From: Lotus japonicus
Lineage: Eukaryota; Streptophyta; Magnoliopsida; Fabales; Fabaceae
Assembly (NCBI RefSeq): GCF_012489685.1
Contig: NC_080046.1
Span: 21,903,038-21,967,037 of the forward strand
DNA length: 64,000 bases
Reading direction: 5' to 3'
Below, piece after piece: positions 43,654 to 54,117 of the stretch (position 1 is its first letter; each line of letters begins with the position of its first letter). Position numbers and translations under genes: made by a program. The notes under the pieces were generated by a model, which made no database searches, was not told the DNA's origin, and saw only the letters and a program-made list of their open reading frames with translations.

Positions 43654-43918
43654 AACAAATAAATATATGAAAAGAAATCTAAGAAATAAAAGAGAGTGAA
43701 AAAAAGAGAAAAAATGACAATACATGAGGGTTTTAAGCTAGGCAAACTATGTGAGGTAAATTTGTTGTGCATTTAGGTAATTTTTATATAGATTTTTATT
43801 TTTTGTTTCATGTAGAATAAAAGTAACTTTTCCCTAAGAGAGATAACCTCACAGTGATATGGATGTTCTCGACTCGAACATGATTTCCTTCAAAGAAAGA
43901 CGTCTTACCCAAAAAGAA

Positions 43919-43957
43919 AGTAATTTTCATTTTTTTTGAGGTAACAGTAGTTTTCAT
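43919..43957 (-). repeat. oligo-T micro-insertion with 12-bp target duplication, inside the Helitron
   Basis: The repeat agta(a/g)ttttcat lies at 43919-43930 and 43946-43957. It flanks ttttttt plus gaggtaac. Confidence 0.5.
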
Positions 43958-46900
43958 ATAGAATAATTGTTGATTGAGCACAAAAACAGAAGAAAAAAAA
44001 ATGGAAAATATAAACAGATTTTGACTCGAGAAGTTTTAATTCAAATCCTAGTATTGTGACCCGTGAAATACACAGAGATATTCATTTTTGTTTATAATGT
44101 GTATTTTTTCTTTATATTCTTGGTTATTTTTATAGATTTACTAAAAGAAGAATCATGAATTAAGAGAATAAAATTTATTTTAAATATAAGAATTGTTGAA
44201 TTTGCTTCACACCGGTGCTGTCATGCCTGAAGCCGATGAGTTTCGTGGATGTTCTTGGGAGTTTATGCATCTTGGAGTTCTGGAGGATTTTTTTTTTTTG
44301 CGTTTTTTTTAAGCCAGGAAAAGGTTTTTACTTAGATATCCAAATAACTTTACCATGGAGTATGTATATGAATCTCACATAGAAAAGAAGAGCTTACCTA
44401 GAACAAATTGACGCTCTTGAATGACTAAATCCCAAAATAATTTGTACACTTGGTATTTTCATCATTGCACCTTGAATTGCTCTCAGTTGCAAGGTCTTCA
44501 CAACTTACACGTAAGCTACTTAGCGCTTAATTCCTAGTCTTCAATCAAACATGGTTCCTTTCAACCGTGTACCCAATCTCGAACTTCATCATCAGCATCC
44601 CAAATTTTTGATCTTACACAAATGAACTATCTAAACTAAAATTTCTTCGTTATTTTCTTGGCTTAAGTACGCCACCATCTGATATGCGTATAAGCCTCAA
44701 AGTGTACACACCAGTTGATTGCCTCCGCAATTTTCATTCTAATTTTAATAAAGTAAACCTAATGATTTAGGAGAGTCTAAAAAATTTAATATAATCAATC
44801 AATGTATGAAAAAGACTCACGTCGAATCGTGTAGCGCAACATCTATATGCATATTTCTCTTCCCATCCTTTTCACCTTCTACTAATCCACCTCTTTTGAA
44901 CTAAATGCTCAATAACATCTAAAATAAAAAAGGATAAAGATTAATAATAAACTACAATGTGAGCATGCAATGTTGTTGTTGTATGAGAAGTAACCTAGCA
45001 AGTATTAGTCATTAGGAAAACCCGTTTTGCTAGATTTTTTTGACCGTCTAGTTGGGTTTTGAGTTGGTCTGCAGAATCTTAGAGGGTCTTTTTTGGCTAG
45101 TTTTGCTTTTTGGATCTCCTTTGAGGAGGGCGAAAATCAAAACCGACATAAAACTTCAAGCCATCCATAATGTTTTACTACAAAACAATAATGCACCAAA
45201 TAATGGAGTGTAGGAAGTCATGCAAAAGGTCATGCAAATTTCTCCTTTTTACACATCTCCCAGAATAAATCATAATTTCAATCTATAGAGAAAAATATAA
45301 ACAAATAAGTATAAGTTTATTATAAAGACAATAAAAAATTGCTTGGAAATTTTATCACTTGGCATTAGTGGAAGATTAAAGGATTAATAACACTCAAATA
45401 TTATTATAACAACCTCAATTATTCATTCAATTACTAAGTAAAAAAAAAATAGATTAAATTGTATTTAAATGATTTCTTTCTATTTCAATTTAATTAAATT
45501 TTTAATTGTTATGTTTTTAATGAACATTTGCTTTATGAGTAAATGGTGTTTAAATAATTTTCTTTCAATTTAAATTTAACTCTATATTGGTTTTCGTTTA
45601 AAATTTCAATATTGGATAATTAAAATTAAAATTCAAAGATATTTTAAAAAAATCAAATGTTTGTATTTATTTCAATTTGAACATTTACCTAAGTCTAATT
45701 CATATTTATATATCTGATATTTCTTCCTTAAATAGTAACTCATTCTATTATTATTTTTTAAATTATTAATTTAAATTATTTTTAATCAAGTTTCATATAT
45801 TACTCTTATAATTTTAATTTTTCCAACACTTTCGCATATCTCATTTATTCAACTTTAACACTACAGTAAACAAAGTATGTGAGTGCTCATTTATTATTTG
45901 TGACACGTGTCATAAATAATATTTATTCATGACATCAATTATTATAATTGCTAATATAGAATGGAACTTTAGAAATTCACATTTTATAACTGCTAAAAAT
46001 TTATTGAATGAACTTCAACTTTATAACTTATGCCTCTTTACTATCCAATTGTAAGTTTCACCTAATTCCATGTAAATGATATTGTTTCAAATTAAATGAC
46101 TCAAATATTTATAAAATTAGTTATAAGATATGAAAAATATTATTTATATTTATGTCTTGGGTCTGCTATTATTTTGCACTATAAACATATAAAAGTTTCC
46201 ATCAAAATCTCTATAATATTCTTCAACTCATTATGTTATCAATTTTAGTCTTAAATTTTTATTATGTTAATAAATAGATATTAATATGCACAACTTTTAC
46301 TATTATAATTTACTAATAATATAAATAAAAATAAGTAATGTACCAATGAACTTGAACATTCTTCTATCAAATTTAAGTAAATTTTATAGATTTAACATTG
46401 GTTTGAAGTAATTTAAGTCGATGCAAGAACATAATGATTTCAAGGAACTTACAAAACCATGATGAGCAAGTTTGGGTTCTTTAACCGCTGTCTCTTTCAT
46501 TTTTCTTCAACCCACGCCTCTAAAGATGTACGTGTCTCTATTAAAGTTGGATATCCCTCCTTCTTTTCTGGTACCGATAGAACAAATCATTTGAAATATT
46601 TAATTCAAACTCTTGTCAAGAAGAATATATGGATGGGACATGATTTGGAAGCTTGATCATCCTCATCACTCGTATCATTATTGTTGCAACAACTACCTTC
46701 AATGGTGCATTTTCCTAGTCAATACAGTTTGCCTTCCAAGTTGTTCAACTATGGAAGCAAGAATCCATCATCTTGGTTATTTAAGCCAAATTGCAAACAC
46801 AAATTATTATTTTTGTGTTTCAAACCCATGCAAAAAATGGTGAAAGCTGAGTCCTCACCCAACAAAATGCCAAAAAAGGTGTAAGTTGAGTCCTTTCCCA

Positions 46901-47646
46901 ACAAAATAGCAATTTGTAAATTCAAACATGAATATTTAAGGAAAACTACATTTTAAAGGAAAAAAATACAAACATATTACTTATTTCTTTACACATTTGT
47001 CTCGCTTTGCTTGTTTCCTCATAACACATTCATTTGTCCTCTTCTCCACTCACACAATTTAAACCTGAAATTAAAAAAAACCAAACGATAATATTCGAAA
47101 TTAGAAGCTCAATCCTTTGTAGACCCACTCACTTTAAAAAAAAATGAGAAAACATAAAAAAAAATGATAAAATAGAAGGGAAAAGCTAAAAATACATGGA
47201 AGAACATTCACCATTTGGAAGCTTGATCAAGCTTGAAGGGTCAATGATTGATCTACTTTAAACCAAATAAGAAGCAAAATAAAGGTAAGAAAACCACAAA
47301 AAATAGTATGGAGCAAAGGGATATTTATACTCGTAATTTAAGGCTTAAAGAAGATTGAAGGTCTAAAAAACTGAAGAAGATTGAAGGTCTCTTCAAAGGT
47401 TCTAAAAAATTGAGCTTAGTTAATACATTTGGGAATGCCAAAAGACAATGAGATTACTATGAAACTGACTTTTCTCCTGAAGCTGAAGAGTTGTCACAAA
47501 GTTATCAACGACCAGGATTGAATCTTTGAAAGATTATGTGAATTTTTACTAAAATACCCATGCTGAAAATTATGTTGTAGTGCAATGGATTATTGAATGA
47601 CCGGTTTGCCCTCAAGGCTGCAGAAACTCTGCTTTTATATATAGTA

Positions 47647-47671
47647 TAGATAGATAAATAGATAGATAGAT
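47647..47671. repeat. (TAGA)n-like microsatellite at the Helitron boundary
   Basis: Short interrupted TAGA run starting at the Helitron 5' end; the insertion site itself is repetitive. Confidence 0.7.
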
Positions 47672-47756
47672 TTCTTATGCAATTTTTTCATTGTTACTTT
47701 CTTTCGCATACTTCTTTCTATTTTTGGATAATGACAAATAATATATGTCATATGAT

Positions 47757-50592
47757 TTGTGAGGACTTCGCCCGGCGTAAAGACCTTGAGGCTGATTTTT
47801 GGAAGGTGTCTAACCTTAATGAGTCTTTGCTCCATCAGAAGTCTAGAATCAGATGGCTTAGAGACGGTGATACGAACACTCGGTTTTTTCACGCTACGGT
47901 GTATTGGAGGAGAAAGGTGAATTCTCTAGTGGGTCTCCATATCAATGGCTCTTGGCGAGAGGAGCCGACAGTGGTGAAGCGGGAAATCAAGGAATTTTTT
48001 GAACGCCGATTTTAGAGAGACGTAGGAGTAGCCCCAAGGCTAGAAGGGGTAAACTTCAGTCAACTTTCAGCATTGGATAATGAATCTTTAGTGGCTGATT
48101 TTGATTTGGATGAAATCCGAGAGGCAGTTTGGTCTTGTGACGGGGATAGATGCCCTGGACTGGATGGCATAAATTTCATATTCCTCAAGTCCTATTGGGA
48201 AGTGCTGAAAGCTGATTTTAAACGCGTGTTGGATGAGTTCCATGGTAATGGAGCTTGGCCTAGAGGCTCTTACTCTTCTTTCATCGCTCTTGTCCCAAAA
48301 ATTGACTCACCTCAAGGCTTGAACAATTTTCGACCTATCTCACTTATTGGTTGTATGTACAAGGTGGTGTCGAAGATCTTAGCAAGTAGATTAAAATTTG
48401 TTCTAGACAAGATTATTGATGGGACTCAGTTCGCTTTTGTGGGTGGCCGAAGCATGCTGGATAGTGTTGTTGTTGCGAACGAGGTTCTTCATGAGGCTAA
48501 GAGGAAGAAATCTCCAACCTTATTTCTCAAGGTCGATTTTGAGAAGGCCTACGATTCGGTCAGTTGGGAGTTCCTTACTTACATGCTTAGAAGGATGAAT
48601 TTTAGTGAGAAGTGGATAGGTTGGATTCGTGGTTGTTTGGAATCCGCATCGGTTTCAGTGCTAGTGAACGGTAGCCCTACGGATGAGTTTAGAATGCAGA
48701 AGGGTCTTCGCCAAGGCGACCCGTTGGCGCCCTTCCTTTTTCTCATAGTGGCAGAGGGGCTCACCGAGCTTGTTAATAAGGCTAAGTTGTGAAGCAAGCT
48801 TAAACCGGCTCGTGTGGGTAAGCAAGCTCTTGTTGAAGGTCAAATTGGCGGGGATTGCGGTGGAAACCAACTTGATATCAAGGTATGCTGCTATGTTAAA
48901 CTGTAGGATTATGTCAACTCCATTCTCCTACCTAGGCCTCCCTGTTGGGGGAAATCCCCGTTGTTTATCATTTTGGGATCCGGTGGTGTTGAGGTTGCAA
49001 AACAAGTTGTCTAAGTGGAGGAGAAATTTACTTTCATTTGGAGGCCGAGTTTGCTTAATAAAGAGTGTGCTCGCCTCAATTCCGCTGTATTATCTATCCA
49101 TGTTTAAAATGCTGGTTGGCGTCTGGAAGAAATGCAAGCGTAAGATGAGAGATTTTCTATGGGGTTGCAAGGAGGGTGAAAATAAGGTGGCGTGGGTGAG
49201 TTGGGAAGCAATTTGTAAGCCTAGACATGCTGGAGGTCTTGGCATGGGGGATTGGGGCAGCTTCAATCAAGCGTTGTTAGGGAAATGGCGTTGGCGTGTA
49301 ATGACAGAAAAGGATTGCTTGGTTAGCAAGGTGTTGACTGCTAAATATCGAGGATTTGTGCCTGTTTCAGCCTCTGCTTGGTGGAAAGACCTCAATAGCC
49401 AATGCTTTGAGGGTCAACATGGTGAGTGGTTCGATCGTGGGCTGTAAAAACGGTTAGGGGAAGGGGATTCAGTACTGTTTTGGAAGGATGTATGGGTTGG
49501 AGAGCTGTCATTGTGTGACAGATTCAGTGATCTGTTCAATTGCTCCTCTCAGCAAGCTTATACAGTTCGTGATTTTGGCAAGTGGGTCGAAGGTGCATGG
49601 AATTGGGATCTTACTTGGAACTGTTCGCTGTCTATACGAGAAGAGGAAGCTCTATCAAACTTAATGGCTGTAATAGGTGTGTTTTCCCCTACCAGAGATA
49701 GGGCTGATCATTGGGTTTGGAGTTATGAATGTTAGAGTCCCACATTGGCTAGAGATGTGGCCAAGCAATTGCTTATATATGGTTGTGCAAACCTTAACTC
49801 TTGAGCTAGCTTTTGGGTTGAGTTAGGCCTCCTTCATGTTAGAGTCCCACATTGGCTAGAGATGTGGCCAAGCAATTGCTTATATATGGTTGTGCAAACC
49901 TTAACTCTTGAGCTAGCTTTTGGGTTGAGTTAGAGTCCCACATTGGCTAGAGATGTGGCCAAGCAATTGCTTATATATGGTTGTGCAAAAATTAACTCTT
50001 GAGCTAGCTTTTGGGTTGAGTTAGAGTCCCACATTGACTAGAGATGTGGCCAAGCAATTGCTTATATATGGTTGTGCAAACCTTAACTCTTGAGCTAGCT
50101 TTTGGGTTGAGTTAGGCCTCCTTCATGGTATCAGAGCCGATGGTTGTTTGACCATGGGCTTGGGCCCCTATCCTACATCCATTTGTTGTGGAGACCTCCC
50201 ATATTTGGGTCACCGTTTCATTTCACGCTTCAGATGTTCTACACTGGGCGTGAGGGGGTGTGTTAGAGTCCCACATTGGCTAGAGATGTGGCCAAGCAAT
50301 TGCTTATATATGGTTGTGCAAACCTTAACTCTTGAGCTAGCTTTTGGGTTGAGTTAGGCCTCCTTCAATGAGAGGTTGGGTTCATACACTGTGAAATCAG
50401 CCTATGAAAATATTCAAGGCCATGAGCAGTTCGTGGAGGAAGGAGTGTTTAAGGAGCTTTGGGCTGTAAAAGCGCCCTCAAATGCCTTGGCTCTAGCTTG
50501 GAGGGTTTAATGGGGTCGTGTACCAACAAGAGATAAGTTCAGACAGTGACATGTTTTACCAGCTGAAGCAGATATCCGTTGTCCTCTTTTAT
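47757..50592 (+). pseudogene. LINE (L1-type) ORF2 relic, split by a TRIM element
   Basis: Starts downstream of the endonuclease region. Visible in order: SRIRWLRDGDTNTRFFHA (about 47836-47891); a stop at 48013-48015; RT blocks LDEIREAVWSC, CPGLDGINF, FRPISLIGCMYKVVSKI, LKVDFEKAYDSVSWEFL and LRQGDPLAPFLF (to 48789). After a deletion come KLAGIAVE, YLGLPVGGNPR, LSFGGRVCLIKSV, WVSWEAICKPRHAGGLGMGD and WWKDLNSQCF (to 49447), then GDSVLFWKDVWVGE. The segment that should hold the FADD catalytic motif is missing between 48789 and about 48830. The TRIM at 49730-50367 interrupts codons that resume as RLGSYTVKSAYENI and run to VLPAEADIRCP near 50590. Inactive. Confidence 0.85.
49730..50367 (+). mobile_element. 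TRIM retrotransposon with a fourfold 5' LTR array
   Basis: A 107-bp LTR (TGTTAGAGTCCCACATTGGC...GCCTCCTTCA) occurs intact at 49730-49836 and as the 3' LTR at 50261-50367. Between them are three joined copies starting at 49837, about 49929 and about 50020, fused at a shared gttag; the last ends at 50125. TGGTATCAGAGC (50126-50137) is a tRNA-Met primer site, and GCGTGAGGGGGTG (50248-50260) is a polypurine tract. The internal region is only 135 bp and non-coding. Target duplication: atgaa (49725-49729) against atgag (50368-50372). It depends on other elements for proteins. Confidence 0.9.
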
Positions 50593-50799
50593 AAGAGTAT
50601 ACTATGTAAAATAGTTAGTAGATAGTTAGTTAAGTGCAGATAGCTTCTAGGAGAAGCTGCTGTATCTGAACCTATATAAAGGTGTAATGTTCTCAGAGTT
50701 GGTTAGGGTTGAAAATAACAATCTCATTATTCAGTTACAATTTTTGTTATGATTCAGTTTATTTCTTATGGTATCATGAGCTAGCTTTCTCGGTTCTTC
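50593..50799 (+). mobile_element. degenerate Ty1-copia LTR end and primer site
   Basis: An AT-rich stretch with acctatataaagg (TATA-like, about 50671) leads to TGGTATCATGAGC at 50769-50781, a variant tRNA-Met primer site, 18 nt before the gag ATG. The LTR start was not found, and the end before the primer site (ttctta) is not the canonical CA. Confidence 0.55.
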
Positions 50800-51493
50800 A
50801 TGGTTGAGATTCCCGATCCAGAGCATAGTGGTGCTATGCCACCACCGCCGCCGCCACCGCTGCCGCCGTCTCCTCCATCTCGATTGTCTCCTTCGCCGTT
50901 GCAAACTCCGGCGCTGCAACGCCAGTTTCTTCAGCACGCGATATCGGAAAAACTCAACGATTCCAACTACCTGTTATGGAAACAACAGGTAGAACCAGTG
51001 ATCAAAGCACATCGCTTGCATCGCTTCCTTGTCACTCCTCAGATTCCTCTTCGTTTTCGCTCCGATGATGATTGTTTGGCTGGACGCGAAACAGAGGAGT
51101 TCCTCGTGTGGGAAGAACAAGATCAATTTCTCCTCTCATGGATGCAATCGACGATCTTGCCTTCACTTCTTACTCGCGTGATTGGATGCAAGCATGCGTT
51201 CGAGCTTTGGGAACGCATTCACAAGCACTTTAAGTCGCACACTCGTGCGAAAGCGCGACAACTACGAACTATGATGCATGCAATTCACCTTCAGGATCGA
51301 TCGATCTCTGATTACATACTCAAGGTGAAATTGTATGCTGATTCTTTGGAAGGAATTGGCGATCCAATATCTGCAAGCGAACACCTAGATGTCATTCTCG
51401 GAGGCCTACTTCAGGAGTATGAGTCTACAATTGCCTTGATCAATAGTCGATTTGATCCTTTGGATATTGAAGAAATTGAGGCTCTGCTCCTCT
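50800..51493 (+). CDS. gag: Ty1-copia gag, left part (split by Sirevirus 2)
   Basis: 231 codons open without a stop up to the insertion site. After a Pro-rich start (MPPPPPPPLPPSPPS) comes a typical RE1-like copia gag: LNDSNYLLWKQQVEPVIKAH, FLVWEEQDQFLLSWMQSTI, AFELWERIHKHFKSHTRAKA, LRTMMHAIHLQDRSISDYI, and DPLDIEEIEALLL. This matches the UBN2/gag-polypeptide family. The frame continues correctly at 63607 once Sirevirus 2 and one target-site copy are discounted, so gag was still open when the Sirevirus inserted. Confidence 0.85.
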
Positions 51494-52710
51494 TGAAGGT
51501 ATGAAAAACGGTAGAAAGGGGGGGTTTGAATAACGTTTTCAGTACAAAACTACCACCTTAAAGATTTTAACAAATCTTTTCGAGAACTAAGTGCAAAAGA
51601 TAGAGATAGAAAAGCACACAAGGATTTTATCCTGGTTCACTTGATAAATCACTCAAGCTACTCCAGTCCACCCGTTAAGGTGATTTCTTCCTTCTTAGAA
51701 TGAAGGCAATCCACTAATCAGGTAAGAGTTACAACTGCACTTGAAACCTACAAGTGACTAACAATTACACTGACTTAGCTCACACTAAGATTCACTCTCT
51801 TAGTCTTCTCTAGGATCCGATCAACCTTGATCTCCTAAAGGAAAATCAAACAACTGTTTGAGGTTGGTGTTTACAAGGATTTGCTTCTGAATAAGCTGAG
51901 TGTAAACTAAAATAAATTACAAGATGAAAGAAAGCTTAGAATATATCTTGCGCGTGTGTATTGCTTCTTGTATATTTTTTTTCTTCTCTCCGCTTCTTTC
52001 AATCTTCAGCCTCTATATATACTCCAAGGATTAGGGTTGAGCGTTGCATGGGAAATGCTACCGTTGGAGGGCAGTTCTGGAAAATCCAGCTTCTGCTGTG
52101 GCTGAGAACGTTAGGTAGGTCGTCAGGAAGGTACACTTGCTTTTGTACTAGGATAGCGACTTGACCTTTTAACCTAGGAGACTTCTGATCAGAGGAATGC
52201 TTCGTATTGGAACTTGTGAAGCCGGTTGATCAGAGTCAGAGGGATAGCACAGATCCTCTGACCATTGTATCTTCTGATTCTGAACTCAGAGGGAAGAACA
52301 TGGCCTTCAGAGTTTCTTGCTTCTGGACTTCAGAGTTTCCACTATTCAGCTTCTGGATCTTCAGAGTCTTCTACACCATCGGAACATCTGAACCTTCAGT
52401 GTTTCTTGGTTGTCAGAACTTCTGGATCATCAGAGCTTCTAGCGACTGAGTCCTCATCAGAGTTTGTATAGCTTCAGATCTTCTGAAGCTTTTCCACTGT
52501 TCATACTGAACATGGTGAATGCGAAAGCGTTGCTTGGGTTACCCTTTATACACAGTGCTTCTGATTTGTGTGAAATTGAGTCAGGGTCAGAGCCTGTAAA
52601 TAGCACACTCAGAAAAACACGTTAGAGTACCACAATTGTTCATATCAAAAGGTTAACTTGTAATCATCAAAACATAGAGTTGTACTACTAGATCAAAACT
52701 TGATCTTACA
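51494..52710 (-). repeat. 3' LTR of Sirevirus 2, with a local variant block
   Basis: 1217 bp. It differs from the other three LTRs at an A for G at about 51879 and in a cluster at about 51973-51992 (tatattttttttcttctctc where the others have tatgttttttttttctagc). The remainder appears identical. Confidence 0.92.
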
Positions 52711-52725
52711 ATCTCCCCCTTTTTG
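52711..52725 (-). promoter_or_regulatory. polypurine tract of Sirevirus 2
   Basis: Same AAAAAGGGGGAGAT tract next to the 3' LTR. The three additional GGGGGA cores are also kept, near 52878, 53191 and 53256. Confidence 0.85.
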
Positions 52726-53509
52726 ATGATGACAAAACTAAGATTTTTGATGAACAATTCTTAAACATTAAACTGAATTCACTCAGAGTTTAGAGATATA
52801 GAATAAGACTTATCCTGATGTGAATAGTTTATCTTGCTCATTCTGAATTCAAGTTACTGCTTGATTCTGAGCTTAGCTCCCCCTGAATCTAATACTTGAT
52901 GAAAACGTTAGTAAAGTCTAGATTCTGAGCTAAATCATATAAGAGTTCAGAGTGAAAAGCTTATGACATAGATGAAGAACGAATAATCAGAGCGCATAAG
53001 TGATCAGAGTCATGGACAAGGTATCAGAGTCTTGGGTATCAGAGTCAACTTAGAATCACTTCAGAAGAAGTGAAATGTATTCCTTGTATTTGCCCAGTGA
53101 CACATCTATGGTCATGAAGGTGGAACTCTTAAAATCTCCAAAAGAAAAATAAGTCACACTAACACATCTTTCATCAAAAACTGGGTTTACTCCCCCTTTT
53201 TGTCATAAGCAAAAAGCTTGGGGTGTGAAAAACTTAGCTTGAAGTGCAAGGTACTTCCCCCTTAGAGAAGGTCTAAGTTGAAAGAAAATGAAGACGATGT
53301 AAGAATCAGAGTGAGGCGATAATAAATAGAAGAGTTAATGCAAGGGATGAACGTTTACCACCGGTCAAGTGAGGAAATAGAAGGGTCAGTTACCAAGTAC
53401 TTAACCTCGAGAAACTGTAAGAGCATTAACTTTCAGAGAGAAAGTGAAGCCTATAAAAACGTTGGAGAGAAAGGTAAGCTTCACACCTCGAATAATATTC
53501 AGAAAAAAA

Positions 53510-53902
53510 ATGGCATCATACAGAATGGCATTAGAAGAGCTCAGAAGGAAGGCGTTTGAGGAAGATATGTTCCTCAATATTAGGCATCCCGATGGTACAA
53601 AGACCATACAAGAGCTGACGAAGACACTGCTTGAAGAAGATCTTGGTCCAGAGATGGAGAAAGATCTGAAGGAGTTCCTCTGCTTCGTGGAAGAGATTCA
53701 GGAGCTTTGCCAGCGGGAGCTGAATCTGCTGGAAGAGAAGGAGACTGTGGAAAAGAGACTTAAGACGACAGAAGATAGTCTAGAAAAAGATGATCTAAGC
53801 ATCAAACGTGGCAACATAGAGTATGCATTGGATCGTCTGGAGAAGGAAAGAGTGGAGCAGCGCCAAGAATGCAGAAGAATGAGGAAGGATCCTCCATTCT
53901 AG
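53510..53902 (+). CDS. antisense coiled-coil protein encoded inside Sirevirus 2
   Basis: Second copy of the 130-aa antisense frame, again with TATAAAAA (53452-53459) 51 bp ahead of the ATG. It differs from copy 1 by one residue that I can see (SIKRGN instead of SIKLGN at about residue 96). Length, start and stop are conserved. Because both elements are so young, conservation alone does not prove selection; older family members are needed. Function unknown. Confidence 0.55.
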   Translation: MASYRMALEELRRKAFEEDMFLNIRHPDGTKTIQELTKTLLEEDLGPEMEKDLKEFLCFVEEIQELCQRELNLLEEKETVEKRLKTTEDSLEKDDLSIKRGNIEYALDRLEKERVEQRQECRRMRKDPPF

Positions 53903-54117
53903 ATATAGGGAATAATGTATGATGGAAAGAATTATGATGTAAACATAGAACAATTATGAATAAAACAGGTTTTGCAAACATATGTGACACAAACATATAT
54001 AGATATATGCATATAGAATCACAAATGAACAAATTAAAGTAAGTAAATAAGCAGAGTTTAAATAAAACAACGTTAAATAAAAAGGAAAAGGAAGAAAAAG
54101 AAGAGATCCTAAAAAAA

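Larger units (their letters stand above)
43236..47650 (-). mobile_element. non-autonomous Helitron (4.4 kb)
   Basis: On the - strand the 5' end at 47650 reads A|TCTATACTATATATAAAAG, the common plant Helitron start. The 3' end at 43236 reads CTAG|T, preceded at 43265-43249 by a hairpin with 7-bp arms (CCCGTGC/GCACGGG) and a 3-nt loop, 13 nt from the end. Insertion between A and T without duplication fits. No Rep/helicase frame exists inside, so it depends on an autonomous partner. The interior is AT-rich with no recognised captured gene; a short frame at 46459-46656 is unconvincing. Confidence 0.88.

Noticed and set aside
46459..46656. Possible captured gene exon in the Helitron.
   Set aside because: 65 codons, no recognised motif, no splice signals; not distinguishable from chance.
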